In this document: positions 7,290 to 14,327 of the stretch, piece by piece
Numbering within the stretch: position 1 is the first letter of the stretch
Layout of the letters: each line of letters starts with the position of its first letter
Assembly (NCBI GenBank): GCA_964418365.1
Contig: CAYQLM010000052.1
Span: 1-23,043 of the forward strand
DNA length: 23,043 bases
From: JBBDXS01 sp964418365
GTDB lineage: Bacteria > Chloroflexota > Dehalococcoidia > DSTF01 > RBG-16-68-14
Reading direction: 5' to 3'
Made by a program: the position numbers and the translations under genes
Notes under the pieces: generated by a model
The model's input: only the letters and a program-made list of their open reading frames with translations
What the model was told of the DNA's origin: nothing
The model's database searches: none

Positions 7290-7926
7290 TCGCTTTTGTG
7301 CTCGCGGAACCGCCGTTGTCGGATGGAAACAGAGGACGTTCGGGGCTCAGTAGATAGATGCGTTCTATGGCGCTTAACGGGATCAAGACTTGCTTGCAGT
7401 CTTGCCAGCCATCGCCTTCTCTTCTAGCGGGATGGATGAGATAGATGAACGGATCATCTTCCTCCGAACTGAACATCTTGGGCCAGCCCCGAAAGGTCGC
7501 ATTGCTCACCTTTATGTCGACATAAGTCAACTGATTCAAGGCCTGGCTCAATACGGGCCTTTGCTTTCGTACGTCCAAGCCTACGCGGAGGAGCGCGGCA
7601 TCAAAATATCTGGTGCGCCAGACGATGCCTATTAGGTATCCCGCCAAAGCGGCACCGGCGTATAGGCTGACCACGAACCATATGGGGGCCTGCGCCGCAC
7701 GGTGAGCGATGACCTCCGGAGCTGGCAAGGACTCTTGTTGGAGCCTGACAACGTGTCTGAAAAACGCATGGATTCCAAAAAACGTGGGTACGGAGTAGAC
7801 GAAAGACCAAGTGATGCGCATTGTGTCCGACATACTAATCCGGTTCGTCGCCCAGACGAACGCTTGGATAGCGAAGAAGCCAGGAAAAATCAGAGCAGCA
7901 AAGAAGGGAACGTCCTCAGCCTTCAT
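7246..7926 (-). CDS. DUF6338-like membrane protein, with a sucC-derived C-terminus
   Basis: A 226-residue protein with an N-terminal hydrophobic helix (VPFFAALIFPGFFAIQAFVW, residues 6-25), a second one (SFVYSVPTFFGIHAFF), and a third (PIWFVVSLYAGAALAGYLIG). A soluble beta-rich domain follows, ending near VLIPLSAIERIYLLSPE, the pattern of DUF6338 proteins, whose function is unknown. The last residues AAAKAVEAAGRA match the SucC C-terminus (AARKAVEAAGR) and are encoded by a copy of the sucC tail. Base composition is low: three sampled 60-base lines (7381, 7441, 7741) hold 30, 30 and 29 G+C, against 42 in a sucC line (8761). The start follows the 55-aa gene by two bases. Confidence 0.75.
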   Translation of the reverse strand: MKAEDVPFFAALIFPGFFAIQAFVWATNRISMSDTMRITWSFVYSVPTFFGIHAFFRHVVRLQQESLPAPEVIAHRAAQAPIWFVVSLYAGAALAGYLIGIVWRTRYFDAALLRVGLDVRKQRPVLSQALNQLTYVDIKVSNATFRGWPKMFSSEEDDPFIYLIHPARREGDGWQDCKQVLIPLSAIERIYLLSPERPLFPSDNGGSASTKASEAAAKAVEAAGRA

Positions 7927-7928
7927 GA

Positions 7929-8096
7929 CTATTCAGCTGGCGGATCCTGCGGTCTCGGCGTTTTCGGATCGGGCAAGATCTCGGTGCCCTCCTTGATATA
8001 CGGCTCGGGTGGCCGACGCTCAGGTTCAGGAGCAGGCTCCCTGCGCGGCGGTTCTCGCCTTTGTGGTTCCGGACCCCTCGTTCGATCACGTTCCAT
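7929..8096 (-). CDS. Pro/Arg/Glu-rich 55-aa protein
   Basis: A short protein rich in Pro, Arg and Glu (EPPRREPAPEPERRPPEP near residues 15-32), then a more ordered tail YIKEGTEILPDPKTPRPQDP. I recognise no domain, and it is probably disordered. The gene is supported by a strong Shine-Dalgarno sequence, AGAGGAGGT, just ahead of the ATG, and by tight spacing: its TAG is two bases before the DUF6338-like start. It opens the low-G+C cassette placed behind sucC and is probably translated with the membrane protein as a pair. Confidence 0.65.
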   Translation of the reverse strand: MERDRTRGPEPQRREPPRREPAPEPERRPPEPYIKEGTEILPDPKTPRPQDPPAE

Positions 8097-8118
8097 TGCT
8101 ACCTCCTCTTACTGCTGG

Positions 8119-8159
8119 CTATCGTCCCGCCGCCTCGACGGCCTTGCGCGCAGCTTCGC
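8119..8159 (-). repeat. Copy of the sucC 3' end (proximal copy, in sucC)
   Basis: These are the last codons of sucC, ending KAVEAAGR-stop. Aligned by codon with 7246-7289, about 35 of 41 bases agree, and GCT/GCC, GGA/GGG and CGA/CGG are synonymous changes. The two copies bracket the low-G+C cassette in direct orientation. Confidence 0.85.
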
Positions 8160-9282
8160 CGAGGTCCTTCGCGCGCACGACGGGCAGCCCAGACTCCGAC
8201 AGGATGCGCTCGCCCTCCGCGACGTTCGTGCCTTCGAGGCGCACAACGACGGGCACCTTCACATCGAGCTCCTTGTGCGCATCGACGACACCCTGCGCGA
8301 TGATGTCGACGCGCGCCATGCCGCCGAAGATGTTGATCAGCACCGCCTTCACGTTGGGGTCGGTCGTGAAGACGCGGAACGCGTTCACCACGCGGCTCAC
8401 ATCGTTCACCGTGCCGATATCGAGGAAGTTCGCAGGGTCGCCGCCCGCGAACTTGATCGCGTCCATCGTCGCCATCGCGAGGCCGGCGCCGTTCACGAGA
8501 CACCCGATGTTGCCCGTGAGCTTCACGTAGTTGTTGATGCCCAGCTCCTGCGCCTCGACCTCGAGCGGGTCCTCTTCGTCCTTGTCGCGCATGGCGGCGA
8601 TGTCGTTGTGGCGGAAGATCGCGCTGTCGTCGAAGCTCATCTTCGCGTCGAGCGCGATCAGCTTGCCGCCCTTGGACACGACGAGCGGGTTGATCTCCGC
8701 GAGCGAACAGTCCTTCTCCAGGAAGCAGCGGTACAGCGCCGACGCCAGATCGACCGCCGGGCGCATCAGATCGCCCGTCAGCTCCAGCCCGAACGCTAGC
8801 TCGCGGCCGGTGTGTGGCTGGAAACCCGCGGCGGGATCGATGCCCAGGCGCAGGACCGCATCCGGCTGGCTCGCGGCGACCTCCTCGATCTCCATGCCGC
8901 CGGCCGCGCTCGCGATGAGCGTCGCCCGCCCCGCCGCGCCGTCGACCAGAACCGAGAGGTAGAGCTCGCGATCGACCGCCGTCTGCTCCTCGACGAGCAC
9001 GCGGCGCACGATCTTTCCTTCCGGCCCGGTCTGCGGCGTGACCAGCCGCATGCCGAGGATCTGCTCGGCCGCAGCCTGCGCTTCTTCAGGCGTCGCCGCG
9101 AGCTTGATGCCGCCGCCCTTGCCGCGTCCGCCCGCGTGGATCTGCGCCTTCACCACGCTGGCCTTGCCGAGCTGCTGCGCGACCTGACGCGCCTCAGCCG
9201 GCGTCGTCGCGACGCGGCCGCCGGGCACGGGCACGCCGTACTCGCCGAGCAGTTTCTTCGCCTGAAACTCGTGTATTTTCAT
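8119..9282 (-). CDS. sucC: Succinyl-CoA synthetase beta subunit
   Basis: A 387-residue ADP/GDP-forming ligase beta subunit, the nucleotide-binding partner of SucD. The N-terminus KIHEFQAKKLLGEYGVPVPGG is diagnostic, followed by the ATP-grasp segment VVKAQIHAGGRGKGGGIKLA (about residues 41-60) and the metal/phosphate-binding EINPLVV and LDAKMSFDD motifs. The C-terminal domain holds NIFGGMARVDIIA. I chose the ATG at 9282 because family homology begins there; frame open further upstream has no family sequence. No ribosome-binding site is visible; TACTAT at 9324-9329 (minus strand) could be a -10 box. The 3' end carries a tail that is duplicated 0.87 kb away. Confidence 0.97.
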   Translation of the reverse strand: MKIHEFQAKKLLGEYGVPVPGGRVATTPAEARQVAQQLGKASVVKAQIHAGGRGKGGGIKLAATPEEAQAAAEQILGMRLVTPQTGPEGKIVRRVLVEEQTAVDRELYLSVLVDGAAGRATLIASAAGGMEIEEVAASQPDAVLRLGIDPAAGFQPHTGRELAFGLELTGDLMRPAVDLASALYRCFLEKDCSLAEINPLVVSKGGKLIALDAKMSFDDSAIFRHNDIAAMRDKDEEDPLEVEAQELGINNYVKLTGNIGCLVNGAGLAMATMDAIKFAGGDPANFLDIGTVNDVSRVVNAFRVFTTDPNVKAVLINIFGGMARVDIIAQGVVDAHKELDVKVPVVVRLEGTNVAEGERILSESGLPVVRAKDLGEAARKAVEAAGR

Positions 9283-9349
9283 GATCTTTAGGCTCGCGAT
9301 TCGAGGTTCGAAGTTCGACCGCCATAGTATCCAGCACCGTCGCGGAGCG

Positions 9350-9377
9350 GTAGGGGCGTTCAATTGAACGCCCCTAC
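9350..9377. repeat. Perfect 28-bp palindrome between divergent genes
   Basis: GTAGGGGCGTTCAA and its exact reverse complement, with no loop, lie between the sucC and acyl-CoA dehydrogenase starts. The ends GTAGGGGCG/CGCCCCTAC are shared with the other hairpin repeats of this window. It could be a repeat, a bidirectional operator or both. Confidence 0.85.
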
Positions 9378-9387
9378 GTCCGAACGC

Positions 9388-9393
9388 TATCCT
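9388..9393 (+). promoter_or_regulatory. Possible -10 box for acyl-CoA dehydrogenase
   Basis: TATCCT lies ten bases before the ATG at 9404, with no Shine-Dalgarno sequence between them. It is a weak match, listed because it repeats the spacing seen at 3358, 4420 and 20352. Confidence 0.25.
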
Positions 9394-9403
9394 TACTCCG
9401 CTC

Positions 9404-10591
9404 ATGAACTTCCACGATACGCCCGATGAGTCCCGCTTCCGCAGCGACGTGCGCTCGTTCATCGAGGGCGAGCTGCCGGGCGAGCTGCGGCTGCGCGGCG
9501 CCTTCGCCGACAGCTTCGATCTCGGCGACGACCGTTCGCCGGCGATGCGCACGTGGTGGCAGCGGCTGACGGACAAACGCTGGCTCGCGCCGGCCTGGCC
9601 GAAGGAGTACGGCGGCGGCGGGCTGAGCGTGATGGAGCAGTTCATCTTCAACGAGGAGACGGCGCTCGCGCGCGCGCCGCGCCTGGGCGGCATCGCGATC
9701 GGCTGGGCGGGCCCGACGGTCATGCTCTACGGCACCGACGAACAGAAGCAGACGCACCTGCCGCGCATCCTCGCCGGGGCGGAGGTGTGGTGCCAGGGCT
9801 TCAGCGAGCCGGGCGCGGGGTCGGATCTGGCGTCGCTGCAGACGCGCGCCGTCCGCGACGGCGATGACTACGTCGTGAACGGGCAGAAGATCTGGACGTC
9901 CGGCGCGCACAACGCGCACTGGATGCTCCTGCTCGCCCGCACCGACGCCGACGCGCCCAAGCACAAGGGCCTGAGCTACTTCGTGCTCGATATGAAGACG
10001 CCGGGCATCACCGTCCGGCCGATCGCGACGATGGTCGGCACGTCCGACTTCAACGAAGTCTTCTTCGACAACGCGCGCGTACCGAACGGGAACATGCTGG
10101 GCGAAGAGAACCGCGGCTGGTACATCGCGACGACGACGCTCGATCTCGAGCGCTCCGGCATCTCGACCGCGATCGGCTCCGTGCTGCACATGCGCGACCT
10201 CGTTGCCTTCGTGCGGAGCAACATCGATGCGCCGGAGTGCACGCTACGTCAGCGCGCGGCGCTGCGCTACGAGATCGCCGACCGCGCGATCGAGGCGGAG
10301 GCGGCGCGGCTGATGTCGTACCAGATCGTCTCGATGCAGAACGCCGGGCTGATCCCGAACAAGGAAGCGTCCGTGGCGAAGCTCTACACCTCGGAGCTGG
10401 ACCAGCGCATCAGCAGGACGTGGGCGCGCACGCTCGGGCTCTATGCCCAGCTCCGCGGCGAGAGCGGGCCTCTCGGCGGCTCTGTCGCGAGCCGGCTGCT
10501 GCTCACCGTCGCCTCGACGATCGGCGGCGGCACCTCGGAGATCATGCGCAACATCATCGCGCAGCGCGGCCTGGGGATGCCGCGGGAGTAA
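9404..10591 (+). CDS. Acyl-CoA dehydrogenase
   Basis: A 395-residue FAD enzyme that introduces the alpha-beta double bond of acyl-CoA in beta-oxidation or related pathways. The order is typical: an N-terminal helical domain, the FAD-contacting SEPGAGSDLASLQT motif (residues 134-147), the middle beta domain with NGQKIWTSGAHNAHW, and the C-terminal helical domain ending GGGTSEIMRNIIAQRGLGMPRE. Substrate length cannot be told; the wording of the motifs is closest to the larger FadE-type dehydrogenases used for branched or sterol-like acyl groups. A second, imperfect copy of its last codons is found after the mrr gene. Electron transfer flavoprotein genes are not in the window. Confidence 0.95.
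   Translation: MNFHDTPDESRFRSDVRSFIEGELPGELRLRGAFADSFDLGDDRSPAMRTWWQRLTDKRWLAPAWPKEYGGGGLSVMEQFIFNEETALARAPRLGGIAIGWAGPTVMLYGTDEQKQTHLPRILAGAEVWCQGFSEPGAGSDLASLQTRAVRDGDDYVVNGQKIWTSGAHNAHWMLLLARTDADAPKHKGLSYFVLDMKTPGITVRPIATMVGTSDFNEVFFDNARVPNGNMLGEENRGWYIATTTLDLERSGISTAIGSVLHMRDLVAFVRSNIDAPECTLRQRAALRYEIADRAIEAEAARLMSYQIVSMQNAGLIPNKEASVAKLYTSELDQRISRTWARTLGLYAQLRGESGPLGGSVASRLLLTVASTIGGGTSEIMRNIIAQRGLGMPRE
10571..10591 (+). repeat. Acyl-CoA dehydrogenase 3' end, upstream copy
   Basis: CTGGGGATGCCGCGGGAGTA plus A, coding LGMPRE-stop. It matches 11516-11536 in 19 of 21 bases; the differences are ATG/CTG (Met/Leu) and TAA/TAG. The two copies flank the mrr gene in direct orientation. Confidence 0.8.
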
Positions 10592-10595
10592 CGAG

Positions 10596-11510
10596 ATGGC
10601 GATCCCTGACTACAAGCAGATCATGTTGCCGCTCCTGCGCCTCGCAGCGGATGGGGCTGAGCACGCCATCCGCGAGGCGATCGAGCACGTCTCGAGTTTC
10701 TTCCACCTAACGGAGGAGGAGAAGAGAACTCTGCTACCAAGCGGCCAACAGCCAGTCATTGACAATCGCGTCGGATGGTCAAAGACCTATCTCATGAAAG
10801 CGGGCCTTCTCGAGTCCCACCGAAGAGGACATTTCAAGATTACGCCATTAGGCCTCGACGCTCTTGCAAAGGATCCGAAGGCGATAGATAACGCATTCTT
10901 GGAGCAATTCCCCGCCTTTGTGGAATTCAAGAACTTGCGACGAGGAGCCGGCCGAGATGAATCTCGCGAGGATCTGACGGAGGCATCGGATAAGACCCCG
11001 CAGGAACTGCTTGAAGCCGGCTATCAGAGGATTCGGAGCGAGCTCGCAGATGAGCTTCTCGCCCTCGTGATGCAGTCGAGCCCGGCATTCTTTGAAAGGC
11101 TCGTCGTGGAACTGCTTGTCGGAATGGGATATGGAGGATCGCGCAAAGATGCGGGAGAGGCCGTTGGACGCAGCGGAGATGGCGGGATCGACGGGATTAT
11201 CAAGGAAGACAAGCTAGGACTCGACGCGATCTACATCCAAGCGAAACGCTGGGGCAATGTCGTTGGAGCAAAGGAAGTTCGTGATTTCGTCGGAAGCCTA
11301 GTCGGACAAAAGGCGAACAAGGGTGTGTTCATCACCACATCGGACTTCACCAAAGACGCTAAAGACTACGTCAGGTCCATTAGCCACAAGGTGATCCTCA
11401 TTAGTGGCGAAATGCTTAGCGGTTTCATGATCGATTACGACATCGGTGTGTCGACCATTAGCAGTTACCATGTGAAGAAGGCTGACGCGGATTACTTCAC
11501 AGAAGAGTAG
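10596..11510 (+). CDS. mrr: Mrr-type restriction endonuclease (type IV)
   Basis: A 304-residue protein, the same length as E. coli Mrr. Residues 1-90 form the N-terminal winged-helix Mrr_N domain (LTEEEKRTLLPSG, DNRVGWSKTYLMKAGLLESHRRGHFKIT). Residues about 160-290 are the nuclease domain with the D...QxK active site: GRSGDGGIDGII (Asp199) and IYIQAKRW (Gln215, Lys217). Mrr-type enzymes cut DNA carrying foreign methylation, so this is a stand-alone defence nuclease; no methyltransferase for self-protection is adjacent. G+C is low (31 and 30 of 60 in the lines at 10741 and 11341, against 36 at 10021). It begins four bases after the dehydrogenase stop and is followed by a copy of that gene's tail. 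Confidence 0.9.
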   Translation: MAIPDYKQIMLPLLRLAADGAEHAIREAIEHVSSFFHLTEEEKRTLLPSGQQPVIDNRVGWSKTYLMKAGLLESHRRGHFKITPLGLDALAKDPKAIDNAFLEQFPAFVEFKNLRRGAGRDESREDLTEASDKTPQELLEAGYQRIRSELADELLALVMQSSPAFFERLVVELLVGMGYGGSRKDAGEAVGRSGDGGIDGIIKEDKLGLDAIYIQAKRWGNVVGAKEVRDFVGSLVGQKANKGVFITTSDFTKDAKDYVRSISHKVILISGEMLSGFMIDYDIGVSTISSYHVKKADADYFTEE

Positions 11511-11515
11511 CAGGG

Positions 11516-11536
11516 CTGGGGCTGCCGCGGGAGTAG
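11516..11536 (+). repeat. Acyl-CoA dehydrogenase 3' end, downstream copy
   Basis: CTGGGGCTGCCGCGGGAGTA plus G, which would code LGLPRE-stop, lies five bases after the mrr stop. It is not part of any gene now. Together with 10571-10591 it brackets the mrr cassette. Confidence 0.8.
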
Positions 11537-11553
11537 TGCAGGCGGCTCAGGCC

Positions 11554-12366
11554 TTACTTCGTGACGCTCATCGGAAACGACCCGCCGGACCAGTCGGGGT
11601 TCCAGTAGACACCGTGCTCAAAGTCCGGATCACGATAGATCGTGATCTTGCTGAAGCCCGCCCGCTGGAACTCCTCCCGCAGCGATACCTCTGAGAAGAG
11701 CCGCAGCTCCAGCGTCTTCCCTTCTCCGCCGTGAAACAGCAGGTTGCGGAAGACCTGCTCCCGCCCGTCGCGCGTCGTGTTCTTCAGGACGTACTCGCTG
11801 CCGTCCTGGACGATCTCGTATCGATACAGCTCCGGGTAGTGCTCCGTCGTTAGACCGTCCTTCGTGTAGGGCACAGTGAACACCAGCACGCCCGCCGGCT
11901 TGAGCAGCCTGTAGCAGGCCTCGAACGCTCTGGACACCGGCGGCGCGACGTGCTCGAACACGTCGGACGAGATCAGGACGTCCAGCGAGCCTTCCAGCGC
12001 CGGATCGATGTCGGCAGTGATATCAAGGCGTGGTTCCGCATGATAGTACGTGTTCGTGTAGTTGAGCTTCCGCGCGAGGCGTGTCGCGTAGCCCGGCCAG
12101 TCGCTCAGTCCCATCGCCGTGATCTCACGTTTCACCGGAAACTCGGACAGCGACAGGCTCGCGCCGAACAGCTCCATGGAGAGCACGTGAACGACGGACC
12201 GCGCACGCACCGTCGAGCCACAGCGAGGGCAGGACGGCTCTTCGCGGGCGAGAGCTGCCACCCTCGTCTCGCAGCTCTGATCGCAGATGTTGCACTTGTA
12301 CGACAAGCGTCCGGCCTGGGAAGGACGGGGTCGTCCGAGTTGAAAGAGCAGTCTAGGAATGCGCAC
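11554..12366 (-). CDS. Class I SAM-dependent methyltransferase with N-terminal zinc ribbon
   Basis: About 270 residues. An N-terminal four-cysteine zinc ribbon (CNICDQSC...CPRC) is followed by a type-11-like methyltransferase core: an acidic strand end DITADIDPAL, the motif LISSDVFEHV, and YRLLKPAGVLVFTVPY. Such proteins are often sugar- or cell-surface-modifying methyltransferases, but the substrate is unknown here. The start is uncertain. I take the GTG at 12366, the first start codon clear of the upstream tRNA; a TTG at 12306, just before the zinc ribbon, is also possible. The frame stays open through the tRNA gene, but that part is not protein. It is convergent with the mrr cassette. Confidence 0.8.
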   Translation of the reverse strand: MRIPRLLFQLGRPRPSQAGRLSYKCNICDQSCETRVAALAREEPSCPRCGSTVRARSVVHVLSMELFGASLSLSEFPVKREITAMGLSDWPGYATRLARKLNYTNTYYHAEPRLDITADIDPALEGSLDVLISSDVFEHVAPPVSRAFEACYRLLKPAGVLVFTVPYTKDGLTTEHYPELYRYEIVQDGSEYVLKNTTRDGREQVFRNLLFHGGEGKTLELRLFSEVSLREEFQRAGFSKITIYRDPDFEHGVYWNPDWSGGSFPMSVTK

Positions 12367-12396
12367 GGTACTGGCAAACGTGGATCTGATACTTGG

Positions 12397-12486
12397 TGGC
12401 GGAGGGGGAGGGATTCGAACCCCCGGTGGACCGGAGCCCACAGCGGTTTTCAAGACCGCCGCATTCAACCGCTCTGCCACCCCTCC
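12397..12486 (-). tRNA. tRNA-Ser (anticodon UGA), CCA encoded
   Basis: On the minus strand the acceptor stem GGAGGGG pairs with CCCCTCC, followed by discriminator G and an encoded CCA. The anticodon arm is GCGGT-CTTGAAA-ACCGC, giving anticodon TGA (serine, UCA codons). A long variable arm (GTGGGCTCCGGTCCACC) marks a class II tRNA, and the T arm has GGGTTCGAATCCC. Length is 90 bases with CCA, correct for tRNA-Ser. Confidence 0.97.
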
Positions 12487-12494
12487 GCGATTCG

Positions 12495-12500
12495 ATTGTA
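12495..12500 (-). promoter_or_regulatory. -10 box of tRNA-Ser
   Basis: TACAAT on the minus strand lies eight bases ahead of the mature tRNA 5' end, so the leader would be very short. No consensus -35 is seen; that region lies inside the 3' end of the upstream gene. Confidence 0.5.
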
Positions 12501-12506
12501 GCCGAT

Positions 12507-14102
12507 TCACTCCGGCGCGTAGATCAGCGCGTTCAGCACGTTCTTCGTCACGATCTGCAGCCGCGGGTCCGCGAAGCGGCCGATCTCCTCGTGGCCGAAG
12601 TCATCGAGCGCCCAGGACCACTGGATCGTGCCGGCGTTGAACACCGGCGCGCCGGCCGGCCCCAGGTACACCGTCGATGCGCTCTGCTCCGCGCCGTTGA
12701 AGCCCTCGACCGGCGACAGCGCCACCACGTCGAGCCCCGGCGGCCGCTGCGACTCGTCCGTCGGCTTGTCGTACTCGTAGCCGAGGATGCCGGGCACCTC
12801 ATCGCCCTGTACCAGGCCGCTGCCGTTGAACACCCAACTGCCGCCGTCCGCCACCACCCACGATTGTTGTGGTGGCGTCGCGTTCGAGCCGTACGTCGTC
12901 CCCGTGAGCATACTCTGCGTTCGGTTGACGGGGTCCGCCGCCCAGAGCACGGTGGTGCGCTTCGGGTCCTTGGCCGCCATCGGGTCGAGCGCGGCGTCCT
13001 TGTAGCAGACCATGGTGCGGTCCTTCGCGCCGCTCGCGTCCGGCTCGAAGCGCACCTGCCAGTAGACGTCGTTACCGCCCAAGAACGCGAGGCCGACGCC
13101 GGCGTCGCGCGCCGCCTCCACCTGATCGCGCTGCTGCCACGACCAGTACTCGTCGTGACCGAGCGAGACGAAGCCGTGGCGGTGCGCGAGCGCGTCGTTG
13201 CGCGCGTGCAGGTCGACGTCCGTCGCGTACGTCATGTCGTAGCCCTGCGCCTCGGCCCAACGCACGAAGTTGTACTCGAAGCGGAAGAACTCGCCGGCGC
13301 CGTACTCGCTCACGTCGTTCTCCGTGGGATCGTAGGGCCGGTTGTACGAGACTTTGTACGCGCGGGCCTGCTTGCCCGTCCAGTTGCGTCCGTCGTCGAA
13401 CGAGCCGTAGAGCGAATGGTCGCCCCACGCGTTGTACGCCTGCCACGTGTTCGTCGAGAGCTGCACGAGCAGATCGGCGCGCCGGCCGTCGTCGCGAACG
13501 ACGATCGGCACGAACGACTGCTTTCCTTCCGCGTCCTGCAGCCGGGCCATGTAGACGCCGCTCGGCCACGAACGGTCCAGCTTCAGCCGGTACGATGTCT
13601 CCCACCGCGCATCGAGCAGGCCCGTCGCCTGATCGAACTGGCAGCTCGGACAGGCGCCCAGCCCTTCTGCGGGCGTCCAGTAGCCCTGCGCCCGGCCGGT
13701 CAAGTTATCGACCGTCTTCAGCAGACGGGCGCCGGCGCCGCCGTACCAGCCCATGCGGTACAGCGCGATCGAGTAGCGCTCACCATCCGTACGCGTGCTG
13801 ACGTGCAGATCGACAGTCTCGCCCCGGTCGTACGACGTTGCGCCGGCGTAGCCCGCGATCTCTCCGCCCAGCGCAGGGTCGCTGATCTGCCAGTCGGTCG
13901 CGCCCGGCTGTTGGTTTTCGGCGGCGACAGCGCTCGCGGCCGCCGGCTCCGTCGTTGCGACCGGCGATCCCGGCGAGGCGAGCGGCGCAGGCTTCGAGCC
14001 GGCGCCGCCACAGGCGCTAACGGCGACGCCCAGCGCGGCGACTGACGCGAGCGCCACGCGCCGCCAGAGGCTTCCTTGCCGTCCGAGCTGGCTCACAGTC
14101 AT
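12507..14102 (-). CDS. N,N-dimethylformamidase beta-subunit-like lipoprotein
   Basis: A secreted protein of 531 residues from the ATG at 14102; an alternative ATG at 14156 would add 18. The signal peptide ends in the lipobox AVSAC, followed by an Ala/Pro/Ser-rich linker. The body resembles the large-subunit domain of N,N-dimethylformamidase (DmfA2-like): YRMGWYGGAGARLL, WPSGVYMARLQD, a core around STNTWQAYNAWGDHSLY, and LGHDEYWS. In dimethylformamidase this subunit carries a mononuclear iron site, but lipoproteins like this one are common in Chloroflexota and Actinobacteria and their substrate is not known. No small subunit is adjacent. The tRNA-Ser promoter lies against its 3' end. Confidence 0.85.
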   Translation of the reverse strand: MTVSQLGRQGSLWRRVALASVAALGVAVSACGGAGSKPAPLASPGSPVATTEPAAASAVAAENQQPGATDWQISDPALGGEIAGYAGATSYDRGETVDLHVSTRTDGERYSIALYRMGWYGGAGARLLKTVDNLTGRAQGYWTPAEGLGACPSCQFDQATGLLDARWETSYRLKLDRSWPSGVYMARLQDAEGKQSFVPIVVRDDGRRADLLVQLSTNTWQAYNAWGDHSLYGSFDDGRNWTGKQARAYKVSYNRPYDPTENDVSEYGAGEFFRFEYNFVRWAEAQGYDMTYATDVDLHARNDALAHRHGFVSLGHDEYWSWQQRDQVEAARDAGVGLAFLGGNDVYWQVRFEPDASGAKDRTMVCYKDAALDPMAAKDPKRTTVLWAADPVNRTQSMLTGTTYGSNATPPQQSWVVADGGSWVFNGSGLVQGDEVPGILGYEYDKPTDESQRPPGLDVVALSPVEGFNGAEQSASTVYLGPAGAPVFNAGTIQWSWALDDFGHEEIGRFADPRLQIVTKNVLNALIYAPE

Positions 14103-14157
14103 CAGCTTCGCGAGCGCGGGCCGCTGTCGCAAGCTGGACTGACAAGCTCGCGTCATA

Positions 14158-14298
14158 ATGGTTCTCGTGCCTGACGCGATCTACCAGTATGTCGTTGCGC
14201 TCGAGACGGGCAGCATCGCCAGCGTACTGCTGCTCTTCCGGCTTCCCTGGGCGCGATGGCTGCGTCACCGCTTCCAGATCCACCCCGATAATCAGTGA
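14158..14298 (+). CDS. Possible 46-aa small protein
   Basis: An open frame from ATG to TGA between two divergent genes. The product has a short hydrophobic patch (SIASVLLLFRLPWARWL) and a basic end. No ribosome-binding site or known family is visible. It ends 42 bases before the LCP-family gene and could be a leader gene, or chance. Confidence 0.3.
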   Translation: MVLVPDAIYQYVVALETGSIASVLLLFRLPWARWLRHRFQIHPDNQ

Positions 14299-14327
14299 AG
14301 CCTCTTGCCCCTGCGGGGGCGCTTCCG

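Noticed and set aside
11500..12400. The methyltransferase as a third cassette inserted at the tRNA-Ser 3' end
   Set aside because: No second copy of the tRNA 3' end was found after the methyltransferase, so there is no att-like repeat.
12367..12510. N-terminal extension of the zinc-ribbon methyltransferase
   Set aside because: The extra residues (such as VAERLNAAVLKTAV) are the tRNA-Ser gene read as protein, a known annotation artefact. The tRNA fold is complete.
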